Shown: positions 27,062-36,233, numbered from the stretch's first letter. The stretch: 64,000 nucleotides of DNA from Paenibacillus pinistramenti (GCF_005869875.1 NZ_VAWG01000007.1:102132-166131); one strand, 5' to 3'. The notes: generated from the sequence alone by a model not told the origin. Made by a program: numbers and translations.

Positions 27062-28260
27062 AAAGCTTCTCCCTCTGCCTCAATTAATGGGATCTTAACC
27101 GCAATGGCCGTCCCTTCCGGACCGCTGAGTACCTTCAGTTCTCCGCCAAGCAGCCTAACCCGCTCCTGAATACCAAGCAGCCCGTAATGTCCGGCATCTT
27201 TGCCGATGCTGTCTGTTCTGAATCCGACTCCGTTATCTGCAATCTTAATCCAAAGCTGCCGCTCCTCGTTAAACAGCGCGAACGAGACGTGGCCGGCCTT
27301 GGCATGTTTGGCGACATTGGTGAGGCATTCTTTAATCATATGAAGACTATGCTCCATCACCAGCCTGGATAGGCGCTTCGTCAAGCGGAGATCCGCAGTG
27401 ACCTGGATGCCGGTAGCGTCTTTGAAATGCCGTATTTCATCCTCTAACGCCTCTCTAAAATCCATGTCAGACGAAGACTTCATCCTAAGATTGTCGATGG
27501 CCCTTCGAGCCTCAGCCAGCGTTCTCCTGGCCTGGGACATTGACTGCTGAACAATGCTGCGGGCCCGCTCCGTGTTCCCCTGCCCCAAATGAGCGTCTGT
27601 AGCTTCAAGCTGCATAATCAGCCCTGCCACCCCCTGGGCCAGCGTATCGTGCAGATCCCGGGCCATCCGCTGCCTTTCATTGGCGAGTGTTAATTCTTCT
27701 ACCTTCTTATGCGCCTCCTGCAGGTCCCGCAGGAAATTCTGTATCCGTATCCGCTCCTGAACCTGCCGGTAGAATAAGACCGCGTAAGCCAGCACGATAC
27801 TTAACATTAATAGAAAGAGAGGCAGAAACAGAATAAGCTCTTTCCTCTCCCCAATGGTAAGCGCCGAATCAAAGAAAATAACTGCATTAATAAGCGTAAC
27901 CAGAACTGCCCTTTTAATCCGGAAGGAGAAACCCAGGCTTTGGGCAATCAAAATAGGGAGAAGGCCAATCAGCACCGGCTGGTAGGCGTCCTTCATCAGT
28001 ATGGCACATAAATAAATCAAAGCCTCCTGAAGGGAAATATAGATCCAGAAATAACGTTCTCCAAACCGGTCAGCGTTCCAGTGCAGGAGCCCGTGAGCCG
28101 TAAACAAGACAGCAAATCCGATGCTCGGAATAATTAGCGGAGCCGTCAGAAACTGCATCAATACCGCTGCCACAAACACAAGCGACATCCATATGATAAT
28201 GGGCACTCTGGAAGCAGACAGCTGGCCTGCCTGTTCCCTTTCTGTATCTGTCTCTCTCAA
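27058..28260 (-). CDS. ydfH: sensor histidine kinase (YdfH-like)
   Basis: A 400-residue kinase of the HisKA_3 (NarX/DesK-like) class: five to six N-terminal helices forming a membrane sensor without a large outer loop, then the phospho-His in RQRMARDLHDTLAQGVAG, and a HATPase domain with ECLTNVAKHAKAGH and DNGVGF. I choose the TTG at 28260 because GAGGAGGGGG lies just upstream; the open frame reaches 28362 through a repeat-rich, non-homologous stretch. It forms an operon with the LuxR-type regulator and is divergent from the MMPL exporter. Confidence 0.86.
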   Translation of the reverse strand: MRETDTEREQAGQLSASRVPIIIWMSLVFVAAVLMQFLTAPLIIPSIGFAVLFTAHGLLHWNADRFGERYFWIYISLQEALIYLCAILMKDAYQPVLIGLLPILIAQSLGFSFRIKRAVLVTLINAVIFFDSALTIGERKELILFLPLFLLMLSIVLAYAVLFYRQVQERIRIQNFLRDLQEAHKKVEELTLANERQRMARDLHDTLAQGVAGLIMQLEATDAHLGQGNTERARSIVQQSMSQARRTLAEARRAIDNLRMKSSSDMDFREALEDEIRHFKDATGIQVTADLRLTKRLSRLVMEHSLHMIKECLTNVAKHAKAGHVSFALFNEERQLWIKIADNGVGFRTDSIGKDAGHYGLLGIQERVRLLGGELKVLSGPEGTAIAVKIPLIEAEGEAL

Positions 28261-28302
28261 GCTGTCCCCCTCCTCATTTCTTAAATATGTCCTTCTTCTA
28301 GT

Positions 28303-28335
28303 AAAAAGATTGTATGGGATAAAAAGATTGTATGG
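28303..28335. repeat. 18-bp direct repeat upstream of the kinase gene
   Basis: AAAAAGATTGTATGG occurs at 28303-28317 and again at 28321-28335, a tandem duplication with an 18-bp period in the divergent intergenic region. It may be a slippage product or duplicate a promoter segment. Confidence 0.8.
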
Positions 28336-28368
28336 CAAAAAGCCCTCTCTCACATCGTCCAATGGTAC

Positions 28369-28400
28369 ATCGGCATCTGCCCTTTCGGGCAGATGCCGAT
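28369..28400. promoter_or_regulatory. 32-bp perfect inverted repeat in the ydfH-ydfJ divergent region
   Basis: ATCGGCATCTGCCC (28369-28382) pairs with GGGCAGATGCCGAT (28387-28400) across four bases. Its core TGCCCGAAAGGGCA (minus strand) resembles the YdfI-type box found 40 bp further at 28418-28431. It could be a dimer operator or a hairpin in the exporter leader. Confidence 0.65.
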
Positions 28401-28418
28401 TTTACTATACCCCAATTT

Positions 28419-28444
28419 GCCCGAATGGGCATGCCCGATTGGAC
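28419..28444 (+). promoter_or_regulatory. tandem YdfI-type boxes upstream of the exporter
   Basis: GCCCGAATGGGC (28419-28430) is followed two bases later by GCCCGATTGGAC (28433-28444), a direct repeat with a 14-bp period. From memory, B. subtilis YdfI binds a tandem repeat of GCCCRAAYGTAC upstream of ydfJ; the first box matches that in the GCCCRAAY part and the second in GCCCRA and the final AC. It ends 73 bases before the exporter start. Confidence 0.7.
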
Positions 28445-28517
28445 GTTATCGGGATTTCCCTTCCAAGGTAACATGAGATTCATGATTCAGAAACAGAAAG
28501 TGGAGGGAAATCTACAG

Positions 28518-30734
28518 ATGGCAAAGTGGTTATATCAAATTGGAAAATGGTCGTTTCGCAGCAAAAAAACCGTTATAATCGGGGCCATTTGCTTACTGGT
28601 TCTAGCGCTTGCTGGCGGAGTAAGCCTGGGCTCCGCGTTCAGCGGAGGATTAAGCATTCCCGGCACCAAATCCGAGAAGGCCATGCAGGTCATGGGTGAA
28701 GCGTTCGGTGACCAGACCGGCGGAGGAGGCACGATCCGGCTGATCTTTAAAGCTCCGGAGAATCAGACGCTGCAGTCGGATACCGTCAAGCAGATCATTC
28801 AAGCAACGGAACAAGAAGTCAAGAAAGATCCGGAAGTAGCCTCCGTTCAATCGGTCTACGAGGCCAAAACCATAGGGAAGAACGAAATCGGCTACTCTAC
28901 CGTGACCTATAAGGAAGCTGCCGGAGATGTTACGCAGAAATCCATAGATCACGTACTCCAGACTATTGAGACTCCCAACGCGAAAGGACTTCAAACGGAG
29001 CTGGGCGGTACAGTTACCATTACAAAGGTAGAAGCCGGCGGGCCTGCCGAAGCTGTCGGCATCGTTGCTGCCTTCGTCATTCTGCTTATCACCTTTGGTT
29101 CCTTTATCGCCGCTGGCCTACCCATTCTGACAGCCGTTATTTCCTTAGCGATCGGCATTATGCTGATCTTCTTAGGCTCCCATTATATGGAGACTCCCTC
29201 CTTCTCGCTGTCGCTGGCAGGTATGCTGGGGCTGGCTGTAGGGATTGATTATGGGCTCTTTATCATCTCCCGGTACCGGCAAAATCTGCAGCAGGGGATG
29301 GAACGTGAGGAGGCCGCCGGCTTGGCTAACGCTACAGCGGGCAGCGCCGTTGTGTTTGCCGGCCTGACGGTCATCATTGCCCTCTCCGGTTTAACGGTCA
29401 CGGGCATTCCTTTCCTGGGATCAATGGGCATCGCAGCTGCTTTGACCGTATTCCTGGCCGTCATCTTTACTTTGTTCTGCATTCCCGCTTTTCTGGGGTG
29501 TTCCAAGAAACTGTTTGTCCCGAAAAATCCGGCAAGGAACAATTCCAGTCCATACGCCAGTCAGCAGCCTCAGGCGCCGGAGTCCAACTGGTGGGGCCGT
29601 TTTGTCACCAAAAATCCTGTTCCGATTCTTCTGGCAGCCGTTCTGCTGCTTGGGGCAGTAAGCCTTCCGGCCCTGCATATGCATACCGGCCTTCCGGATA
29701 ACGGCTCGAAATCCGCTGATACAACGGAGCGCCGCGGATATGATCTGTTAGCTGAAGGATTTGGCCCTGGCTTCAATGGTCCTTTGGTTGTAATCGCCAA
29801 AGCTGAACCGTCGGCAGGTGACAAGAAAGCCGCCATTACAGAGGCAGTCAAGGGGTTAAGCGGTTTAGCTAATATCGCTGCTGTTACTCCTGCGCAAATG
29901 AACAAAGCCGGCGATACGGCCATACTTACCGTTCTGCCGAAGACAGGACCTCAGGACACCATGACAGCCACGCTGGTGAAAACGATCCGGCAGCAGGCCG
30001 AATCCGTCCTGGAGCAGGAGCACGTTGAGTTAATGGTCACAGGCTCTACAGCCGTTAATATCGACATGTCGGATAAACTTAATCGAGCTTTACCGGAATT
30101 TGCCGGTCTCATCGTCGGCTTGGCCTTTATCCTGCTGGCTATCGTCTTCCGGTCCCTGCTGATTCCAATCAAAGCCGTGCTGGGTTACCTGCTGACCCTT
30201 ACAGCAACCCTGGGATTCGTCGTATTTGTCGTGCAGGACGGACATCTTATTGATTTCTTCGGCATTCCGGAACCTGCTCCTGTCCTCAACTTCCTGCCTG
30301 TACTGGTAGCCGGCATCCTGTTCGGGCTTGCGATGGACTACGAAGTATTCCTGGTCAGCGGAATGCGTGAGAAATACGTGCATGAGCGCCACGCGAAGAA
30401 GGCCGTCCTGTTCGGCATGAAGACAAGCGGCACAATCGTTCTGGCGGCCGGCCTGATCATGGTCTCCGTGTTTGCCAGCTTTATCTTCGGCGATGACACG
30501 ATGGTCAAATCCATGGGTCTTGCACTTGCCTTCGGCATCGTGTTCGATGCCTTCATCGTCCGGTTGACCATCGTCCCTGCCGTCATGACGCTGCTCGGCA
30601 AGTCCGCCTGGTATTTCCCGAAATGGCTGGACCGTATCCTGCCGAAGCTGGACATTGAGGGCGAGTCGTTCCAGAAGAAAGCGGAACATGCCGATGAACT
30701 TCCGCTAACCCTGAAGCAAATGGAACATGAATAA
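28518..30734 (+). CDS. ydfJ: MMPL/RND-type membrane exporter (YdfJ-like)
   Basis: A 738-residue transporter built as two repeats, each one helix, a large outer loop and five helices: first helix at about residue 20, loop to about 180, helices to about 330, second loop from about 395 to 515, helices to the end. Signatures include GIDYGLFIISRYRQ in the first half and GLAMDYEVFLVSGMREKY in the second, carrying the Asp-Tyr pair for proton coupling. The ATG at 28518 has GGAGGG ten bases upstream. Substrate is unknown; relatives export lipids or hydrophobic toxins. Probably activated by the divergent YdfHI-like system. Confidence 0.9.
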   Translation: MAKWLYQIGKWSFRSKKTVIIGAICLLVLALAGGVSLGSAFSGGLSIPGTKSEKAMQVMGEAFGDQTGGGGTIRLIFKAPENQTLQSDTVKQIIQATEQEVKKDPEVASVQSVYEAKTIGKNEIGYSTVTYKEAAGDVTQKSIDHVLQTIETPNAKGLQTELGGTVTITKVEAGGPAEAVGIVAAFVILLITFGSFIAAGLPILTAVISLAIGIMLIFLGSHYMETPSFSLSLAGMLGLAVGIDYGLFIISRYRQNLQQGMEREEAAGLANATAGSAVVFAGLTVIIALSGLTVTGIPFLGSMGIAAALTVFLAVIFTLFCIPAFLGCSKKLFVPKNPARNNSSPYASQQPQAPESNWWGRFVTKNPVPILLAAVLLLGAVSLPALHMHTGLPDNGSKSADTTERRGYDLLAEGFGPGFNGPLVVIAKAEPSAGDKKAAITEAVKGLSGLANIAAVTPAQMNKAGDTAILTVLPKTGPQDTMTATLVKTIRQQAESVLEQEHVELMVTGSTAVNIDMSDKLNRALPEFAGLIVGLAFILLAIVFRSLLIPIKAVLGYLLTLTATLGFVVFVVQDGHLIDFFGIPEPAPVLNFLPVLVAGILFGLAMDYEVFLVSGMREKYVHERHAKKAVLFGMKTSGTIVLAAGLIMVSVFASFIFGDDTMVKSMGLALAFGIVFDAFIVRLTIVPAVMTLLGKSAWYFPKWLDRILPKLDIEGESFQKKAEHADELPLTLKQMEHE

Positions 30735-30744
30735 TGCCATAAAG

Positions 30745-30787
30745 AGAGACCCCCGGCTCACAGCTGTCTGTGGCCGGGGGTCTTTAT
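30745..30787 (+). terminator. terminator after the MMPL exporter
   Basis: GACCCCCGGC pairs with GCCGGGGGTC around a CAGCTGTCTG-containing loop, followed by TTTATG. It lies 14 bases after the exporter stop. Confidence 0.85.
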
Positions 30788-30849
30788 GGTGTTGAAAGAA
30801 CTGCTGGCAAGGAGCAGCAGCGGTCGCAGGAACCTTATGCGTACTTCTC

Positions 30850-30886
30850 TTAGTTAGAATTCTTAGTTAGAATTCTTAGTTAGAAT
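30850..30886. repeat. 13-bp tandem repeat at the LTA synthase stop codon
   Basis: Three copies of TTAGTTAGAATTC (30850, 30863 and, ending CC, 30876). The third copy contains the stop codon and last residues of the gene. Because 13 is not divisible by three, the copies place TAA codons in all frames downstream of the stop. Confidence 0.9.
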
Positions 30887-32732
30887 CCGGCAGCTGCTCC
30901 AAATAACTGTTGGACATGAGCAGCAATTGCTGGGCCGCATTGAACTCGGCCTCTGTGGAGCCATTTTTGATGATGCTGTTGTCGGTCTGGCTGTAGTTGC
31001 TGCCGTCGGTATAGCCGTCGCCGGGCACGAAGATGCTCTTGTCGTTAATGAAAGAGCCCGTCGGCAGGAAGTGCCGGACCGGAAGCAGGTTGTGCGTCTG
31101 GTTGAACAGATCCTCGCCAAAATGCAGCTGCTGATCAACGGACACCCCGAGCAGATTAGCGACGGTCGGCAGAATGTCGACCTGGCCGCCTGTGCCGCTC
31201 ATAACAGCCGGGAGCTGGCCGCTTGGCGAATGGACGATAAACGGAATATTGAACATGTCCGTATAGCCGTATTCATGTCCGATCAGGGAAGCGATCTGAT
31301 CCTTCTCACCGCTGGACAGCGTGTACATCGGCAGGCCCTGGTGATCGCCGTAGAACACAATCAGGCTGTCGTCCCACAGCCCGCTTGCCTTCAGCTTATC
31401 AATGAACTGTCCCATCGCGTAGTCGGCATAGTTCTGGGCTTGAATGTAGTCGCCGAGCAGCGTCCCCTGGTATTCCTCAGGGAGCTTCATTTTATATTTT
31501 TCCTCCGGAATGCGGAACGGGTGATGCGCGCTCATTGAAATAACCATCGAGTAAAAAGGCTGCGACTGGGCGTCAAGCTTGGACAGCTCCGGCACGGTTT
31601 TGGCAAACAGCACCTCGTCGGACGAGCCAAAAGCGATATGATCGTCATCCCCGAAGAAGCTCTGGTCATAGAACTTGTCAAAGCCTACCGCTTTGTACAG
31701 GTCCTTCCGGTTCCAGAAGTCTACACTGTTGGTATGGAACGTAGCAGTGAAATAACCGTTGTTCTCCATCAGCTTCGGAAGGCTCGGCAGAGACTTCTTC
31801 ATATAATTGGAGGAAGTCGCCGGCTCATTCTTGGGCGCAAAGAACGAGGTGTTCACGACAAACTCGGCGTCCGAGGTCGTTCCCGAGCCCGCATTGGTAT
31901 AGAAGTTGTTGAAATACGTCGTTTCCTTAACCAGCTTATTGATGTTCGGCGTAACTTCCTGGCCGTCAATCTTAAGGCCGATCAGGAAGTTTTGGAACGA
32001 CTCCATCTGCACCACGATCAGATTCTTGCCTTTATCTGCACCGAAATACTTTGGTGAAGCCGGTTCAGTGACACCTTTTACCTGATCGATGGACTTCTGA
32101 GTAATGCTGCTGGCATCAATAATCTCCTCCGGTTCGGTAGAGTCGGCCAGGATGGAATACACTTCATAGTTCAGGATCCCCATGCTCTCCGCTTTCTTGA
32201 GCTCATTCATGCTGGAGTGATTAGGCCAGATATTGAACACGCAGAGCGCAACCGATACAGCGGTAATGATCATCAGGGCGGTCGTGCTCATTCGCTTCAT
32301 CCCTTTGATCTTCCACTGGCGGATGTACTTCGGCCGGAACATGAAGAGAATGAAGAAGATCAAGTCAACAAAGATAAACAAATAGTAAGGGGCAATCAGC
32401 GAATACGTGCTTTCTCCTACGTGCGTGATCTTGTCTGCCTGCTGCAGCGTATGATAGGTAGGAATTACGCCGTAGTATTTGTAATACATCAGCACCGCAA
32501 AATAGATGAGCGAAATCAGAAGATTCGCCAGCATATAGTACAGAATCTTTCGTTTGGCGGCCAGCCACTCGATTAAACTGAACACGATCAGGAAGAAGGG
32601 AATCTCCGTCAGAATCATGCTCCAATTCGGCCCGTCGCTGAAGACGACAAACCAGGCTACTGCGCTTTTTATCAGCAGAATAATGCTGAAGATAATCAGG
32701 TATTTCCCTTTGGCGAGCGATAATTTTTTCAT
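30876..32732 (-). CDS. LTA synthase family protein (sulfatase domain)
   Basis: Membrane-bound glycerophosphate polymerase of about 618 residues: five N-terminal helices (to about residue 165), a linker, then an outward-facing sulfatase-type domain. Metal and catalytic residues can be placed: Glu in VVQMESFQ, the catalytic Thr in GSGTTSDAEF, and Asp-His in FYGDHQG. It polymerises glycerophosphate from phosphatidylglycerol onto a glycolipid anchor to make lipoteichoic acid. I prefer the second ATG (32732) since GGGG lies about 11 bases upstream; the first (32741) is too close to it. It stands alone. Confidence 0.9.
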   Translation of the reverse strand: MKKLSLAKGKYLIIFSIILLIKSAVAWFVVFSDGPNWSMILTEIPFFLIVFSLIEWLAAKRKILYYMLANLLISLIYFAVLMYYKYYGVIPTYHTLQQADKITHVGESTYSLIAPYYLFIFVDLIFFILFMFRPKYIRQWKIKGMKRMSTTALMIITAVSVALCVFNIWPNHSSMNELKKAESMGILNYEVYSILADSTEPEEIIDASSITQKSIDQVKGVTEPASPKYFGADKGKNLIVVQMESFQNFLIGLKIDGQEVTPNINKLVKETTYFNNFYTNAGSGTTSDAEFVVNTSFFAPKNEPATSSNYMKKSLPSLPKLMENNGYFTATFHTNSVDFWNRKDLYKAVGFDKFYDQSFFGDDDHIAFGSSDEVLFAKTVPELSKLDAQSQPFYSMVISMSAHHPFRIPEEKYKMKLPEEYQGTLLGDYIQAQNYADYAMGQFIDKLKASGLWDDSLIVFYGDHQGLPMYTLSSGEKDQIASLIGHEYGYTDMFNIPFIVHSPSGQLPAVMSGTGGQVDILPTVANLLGVSVDQQLHFGEDLFNQTHNLLPVRHFLPTGSFINDKSIFVPGDGYTDGSNYSQTDNSIIKNGSTEAEFNAAQQLLLMSNSYLEQLPDSN

Positions 32733-33077
32733 TGTTCTCATTTCCCCAATATTTTCTATTATCTGATTCTTGCTAGTCTATTTTGAATCAAATGCTTCCT
32801 ATTTACAAGTTTCTATTACCCTAAGTTTAAAAAATAAACCCTCCACGGCATCCAGCCGCTTCTAATTAAGCCTTGCAGCGCGGGATTTCAGGTTCGCCAG
32901 GCCATTCCCTTCTTCTTCATAAAATGATTTCTTTGGCCGATATAGAACTACGGATGTTCGGCAAAATAGTAGGATATTCGACATAATTCAAATTCATGGT
33001 AGTAGGATCTGAACAAACGGACATTGATACCCTTTAGGCATTGGCACACAGTCTTGATTAATCCCGGCATACAAATA
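32733..33077. other. intergenic stretch, no gene seen
   Basis: AT-rich near the LTA synthase start and presumably holding its promoter (a minus-strand TTGATT lies near 32790, but no good -10 is matched at 17 bases). No conserved coding, RNA or repeat was recognised. Confidence 0.4.
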
Positions 33078-33112
33078 GAACAAAGGGGCGCCCGAGGGCA
33101 GCCCCTTTGTTC
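33078..33112 (-). terminator. hairpin at the end of the cytosolic tannase gene
   Basis: GAACAAAGGGGC and GCCCCTTTGTTC are perfect 12-bp arms around an 11-base loop. The minus-strand tail (TATTTG) is only weakly T-rich, so it may be a poor terminator or an mRNA-protecting stem. Confidence 0.6.
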
Positions 33113-34515
33113 TATCCCAAAATCTGATCCATCCAGGCAAACAGCTCATCCAGATCATAATCCCCGCCATGTCCTTGTCCCCAAGGCAGCGCAAAGTCAA
33201 CGTCAAACCCCTGATTCTGCAAGCAGGTGGCCAGAATGACCGGAACGGCCAGAGACGTATCGCGGTCAACAGCTCCGTGCCGGATCCGCCAATGCTGCGC
33301 GGTTACATTCTCCTCATTTCCGATATAGTTCATAGGATTCATCATTTTTACTATCTGCGGTTCTGCAAGCTCGCCGCCTGCGGTGCTGTGATCGGCGCCA
33401 AATGCAGTGAAATGCCGGGCTTTGATCAAAGCGGTTCCAAACAGCTCGTTCTCCGGGGTGCTCAAATCCACCTGATCGAAAGCCAGGGCTGGCTTCATTC
33501 TGGCCGCATACTGCACGTATTCATCAAAGTCGATGTCCGTGACAGTTCCATTCTCCATGGTGATCCAGGTTAAGCCGGACAGGTCTGCTCCCGTCTCCAG
33601 AGCTTTCTGAGCCGAGGACACTACATAGGCTTTCACCAAGTCCTTGAAACTCCCCTCACCGTCTGCATCCAGCCCAAGCGCAGTATTGCCGGTGCCCTTT
33701 AACCCTAATCCATTCAGATAAGCAGGAAATAAGGCTTTCACTTTACCGGACAGCTCCGCCTGCTCTGCGGTCATTCTGCCGCTGACCGGCTTAAATTCCA
33801 TCTGCTCGCCATTTCTGACCCTCATCATTCTGTGGAATTCAAGGAGACCGTTATACATCCACTCATAGGCGGCATCCGCATGTTCCAGGTTGGTGATTGG
33901 ACAGTAGCAGGAGGCGGCTAAGATATCATCCCGCTCTTCGGCTGCTCCAAGCTCCTTCAAATAAGGCTCATAGTCCTTATGGTTGCCGGAAGCTCCCAGC
34001 AGCGAGGACAAAGCGCCTCCCGCACTCGTGCCGTTCGAAATGATTCGGTCCGTATCTCCGGGAACAAGCTGCCTGTTATGCCGCAGATACCGGACTGCAG
34101 CCTTCAGATCGACGATGCAGGCAGGCGCTGTTCCGGTGTACCGGCCCTTATCGTCCTGCAATGTGCGCCCCCGGGCTCCAGGAGCCGCCACCACATATCC
34201 CCTGGCTAAAGCTGCGAATGCGGCGTTAGTATGGCCGCTGAATTTGTTTCCCCCCGGGATCTCAGGCATCCCCGGCATATAGCCGCCAACCGTATTAGGC
34301 ATAAAGATCGGGGCATTATCGGCATTAAACCTTCCGATTGATTTCCCCTCATAATACGCTTCAGGCACATAAAGATTCAGGATTTGATGGGCAGTGTCGA
34401 CTGGATTCTTCACATAAACGATATTCTCAAATGCCCGGAAGGTAATGGTCCGCCCTTCCAGGGTTACCGTCTTGACCGTATAGCTGCCGGTGTCGAATGC
34501 TAAGCTGTATTCCAA
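33112..34515 (-). CDS. subtype B tannase, cytosolic (tannin acylhydrolase)
   Basis: A 467-residue alpha/beta hydrolase that aligns end to end with Lactobacillus plantarum tannase (469 residues) by remembered sequence. Nucleophile Ser164 sits in NGTSAGGAL; Asp417 and His449 (GQGHGGDYD) complete the triad. Galloyl-contact residues equivalent to Lys343, Glu357 and Asp421 of the L. plantarum enzyme are Lys341, Glu355 and Asp419. There is no signal peptide, so it should act on galloyl esters already taken up, giving gallate. The start is TTG with AAAGGGTG eight bases upstream. It is divergent from an MFS carrier gene, with a 10-bp repeat array between them. Confidence 0.9.
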   Translation of the reverse strand: MEYSLAFDTGSYTVKTVTLEGRTITFRAFENIVYVKNPVDTAHQILNLYVPEAYYEGKSIGRFNADNAPIFMPNTVGGYMPGMPEIPGGNKFSGHTNAAFAALARGYVVAAPGARGRTLQDDKGRYTGTAPACIVDLKAAVRYLRHNRQLVPGDTDRIISNGTSAGGALSSLLGASGNHKDYEPYLKELGAAEERDDILAASCYCPITNLEHADAAYEWMYNGLLEFHRMMRVRNGEQMEFKPVSGRMTAEQAELSGKVKALFPAYLNGLGLKGTGNTALGLDADGEGSFKDLVKAYVVSSAQKALETGADLSGLTWITMENGTVTDIDFDEYVQYAARMKPALAFDQVDLSTPENELFGTALIKARHFTAFGADHSTAGGELAEPQIVKMMNPMNYIGNEENVTAQHWRIRHGAVDRDTSLAVPVILATCLQNQGFDVDFALPWGQGHGGDYDLDELFAWMDQILG

Positions 34516-34590
34516 AATGGATCACCCTTTACAAGTTTGTGGTTTCGCCGGTAAGAGATTAAGCGGCCGGTATAAGACGCTGGCTTCCGC

Positions 34591-34670
34591 TTAGATCAGC
34601 TTATATCAGCTTAGATCAGCTTAGATCAGCTTAGATCAGCTTGGTTAAGCTTAATTCCGCTTGGTTCAGC
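34591..34670. repeat. 10-bp tandem array in the tannase/MFS divergent region
   Basis: Eight consecutive 10-bp units: TTAGATCAGC at 34591, 34611, 34621 and 34631, TTATATCAGC at 34601, then the degenerate TTGGTTAAGC, TTAATTCCGC and TTGGTTCAGC. The period equals about one helical turn. It lies 76 bases upstream of the tannase start and could be a cooperative regulator-binding site or a slippage product. Confidence 0.9.
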
Positions 34671-34891
34671 CAAACTCCTCTATCCTTCGGAAGAACGTCT
34701 CGTTTCACCTTCATCTTAAATAACCCGTTCGCCCTTTTCCCGTCCTTTTATGACCATTTTAAGGTCAATATCTGATCAGCCGGCCAAGGTCAACCCCGGC
34801 TCCGGCAGAGCCGGCAAACTCGTCAGAAATTGACCGTAAACAAGATAGAAAATGACGGGCTAAGACGGCAACGGTTCTCTACAATAGGCTT

Positions 34892-34905
34892 TGTAAACGT
34901 TTACT
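34892..34905. promoter_or_regulatory. cre box upstream of the MFS carrier
   Basis: TGTAAACGTTTACT matches the cre consensus at all positions and is a near-perfect palindrome. It lies 25 bases before the MFS start and just after a TACAAT (34880-34885), so CcpA would act as roadblock or occlude the start region. This indicates that the carrier is shut off when sugars are available. Confidence 0.8.
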
Positions 34906-34929
34906 AACAGATGGACGGGAGGAACACTG

Positions 34930-36186
34930 ATGAATAAACCAAAGAAATTTTGGAGCTACGAAAACAGCCTGCTTTTAATGCTGTCCTTTGGTTACGGAAT
35001 GATTTTTATGGATCGGTTCAGTATCACTTACTTGTTTCCCAACATTGCTTCCGAGTTTCATTTAAACAACGCCCAGCTGGGCTTGACGATGTCCGTGGTC
35101 GGATTTGCCTGGGGAGTCTCAGCGATCATCTTCTCCTATATCTCCGATATTATTAAGAAGAAGAAGTTCATGCTCATTCTGTTCTTAATGATCTTCTCTT
35201 TGAGCACGCTGTTCAGCGGGTTGGCTACCGGCTTTGTCGGATTAATCTTATCCCGGGCAATTCTGGGGATTGCCGAGGGCCCATCCGCTCCGCTGATTCA
35301 AACCTCTATGATGACTGAATCGACCCCGTCAAGACGAGGTTTAAACACCGGGATCATCATCTCCTGCTCTTCGATTCTGGGGAGCTTAAGCCCGCTTCTT
35401 ATGGTGGCCATTGCGAACTCCATGGGCTGGCGTTATGCATTCTATATTATTACGATCCCTGGAATCATCGTCTCTCTTCTGCTCATGAAATTTATGCGCG
35501 AGCCTAAAACGACAGCAGAAACAGAGGGACCGTCCAAAATCCGTTTGTCCGATGTAAAGATCGTATTAAAGAGCCGGAATATCTGGATTTCTATCGTGGC
35601 AGCTATTTTTAATGTCGGATTTATGATTACCGGATTCAGCAGCTTTGCGCCAACCTTCCTTATGGATGTCGGTCATTTCAGCCAAAGCCAGTCTGCACAG
35701 ATTATGAGCGTGTACGGTCTTGTCGCTTTTATCTGGAATATCTCCATTCCTTGGCTGTCTGATCGGATCGGCCGTAAACCTACTGTTCTGATCGCTGGCA
35801 TTATGGGAATTTTGACACCGCTTTCCTTTATCTTCTTTCATTCCAACTACACGATGCTTATTGTCTGCATCACACTCTTCGGTGCTGGCCAGGCGCTCGG
35901 ATCGCTGTTATTCTTCGTCATTCCCGGCGAATCCGTGCCGATTGCACTAATGGCGACAGCGACGGCCATTATCAATTTTGTGGGTGAAGTTGTTGGAGGG
36001 ACGATTGGGCCGGCATTGGACGGCGCGCTCGCCGATCAATACAGCCTGTACTGGACGATGATCTTGACCACGGGCGCAGCCGTCATCGTATTCCTGGTGA
36101 GTCTGGGGTATAAAGAAACCGCACCCCGGCAGCGGCAGCCAGTGAAGAATAACCAGGCAGCCCTTAGAAATGAGCTCATCGGATAA
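34930..36186 (+). CDS. MFS transporter, anion:cation symporter-like (candidate gallate/aromatic acid uptake)
   Basis: A 418-residue, 12-helix carrier. MDRFSITYLFPNIASEFHLNNAQLG at residues 18-42 is the typical first segment of the ACS family, which moves hexuronates, galactonate, phthalate and similar organic anions with protons. The ATG at 34930 has GGGAGG upstream. Flanked on both sides by tannase genes and near a hydroxyarylate decarboxylase, it is the best candidate for import of gallate or a galloyl ester; that is inference. A perfect cre box sits in front and a strong terminator follows. Confidence 0.85.
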   Translation: MNKPKKFWSYENSLLLMLSFGYGMIFMDRFSITYLFPNIASEFHLNNAQLGLTMSVVGFAWGVSAIIFSYISDIIKKKKFMLILFLMIFSLSTLFSGLATGFVGLILSRAILGIAEGPSAPLIQTSMMTESTPSRRGLNTGIIISCSSILGSLSPLLMVAIANSMGWRYAFYIITIPGIIVSLLLMKFMREPKTTAETEGPSKIRLSDVKIVLKSRNIWISIVAAIFNVGFMITGFSSFAPTFLMDVGHFSQSQSAQIMSVYGLVAFIWNISIPWLSDRIGRKPTVLIAGIMGILTPLSFIFFHSNYTMLIVCITLFGAGQALGSLLFFVIPGESVPIALMATATAIINFVGEVVGGTIGPALDGALADQYSLYWTMILTTGAAVIVFLVSLGYKETAPRQRQPVKNNQAALRNELIG

Positions 36187-36233
36187 CGATAGTAAAAATA
36201 CGAAAGCCCGCTTGAACCGGCGCTTTACAAAAG

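Noticed and set aside
30850..30886. Engineered three-frame stop cassette with EcoRI sites
   Set aside because: Similar repeats of other sequence occur at other stop codons in the window, so natural tandem duplication explains it.
34591..34670. CRISPR array
   Set aside because: The units are 10 bp and contiguous with no spacers, and there are no cas genes.
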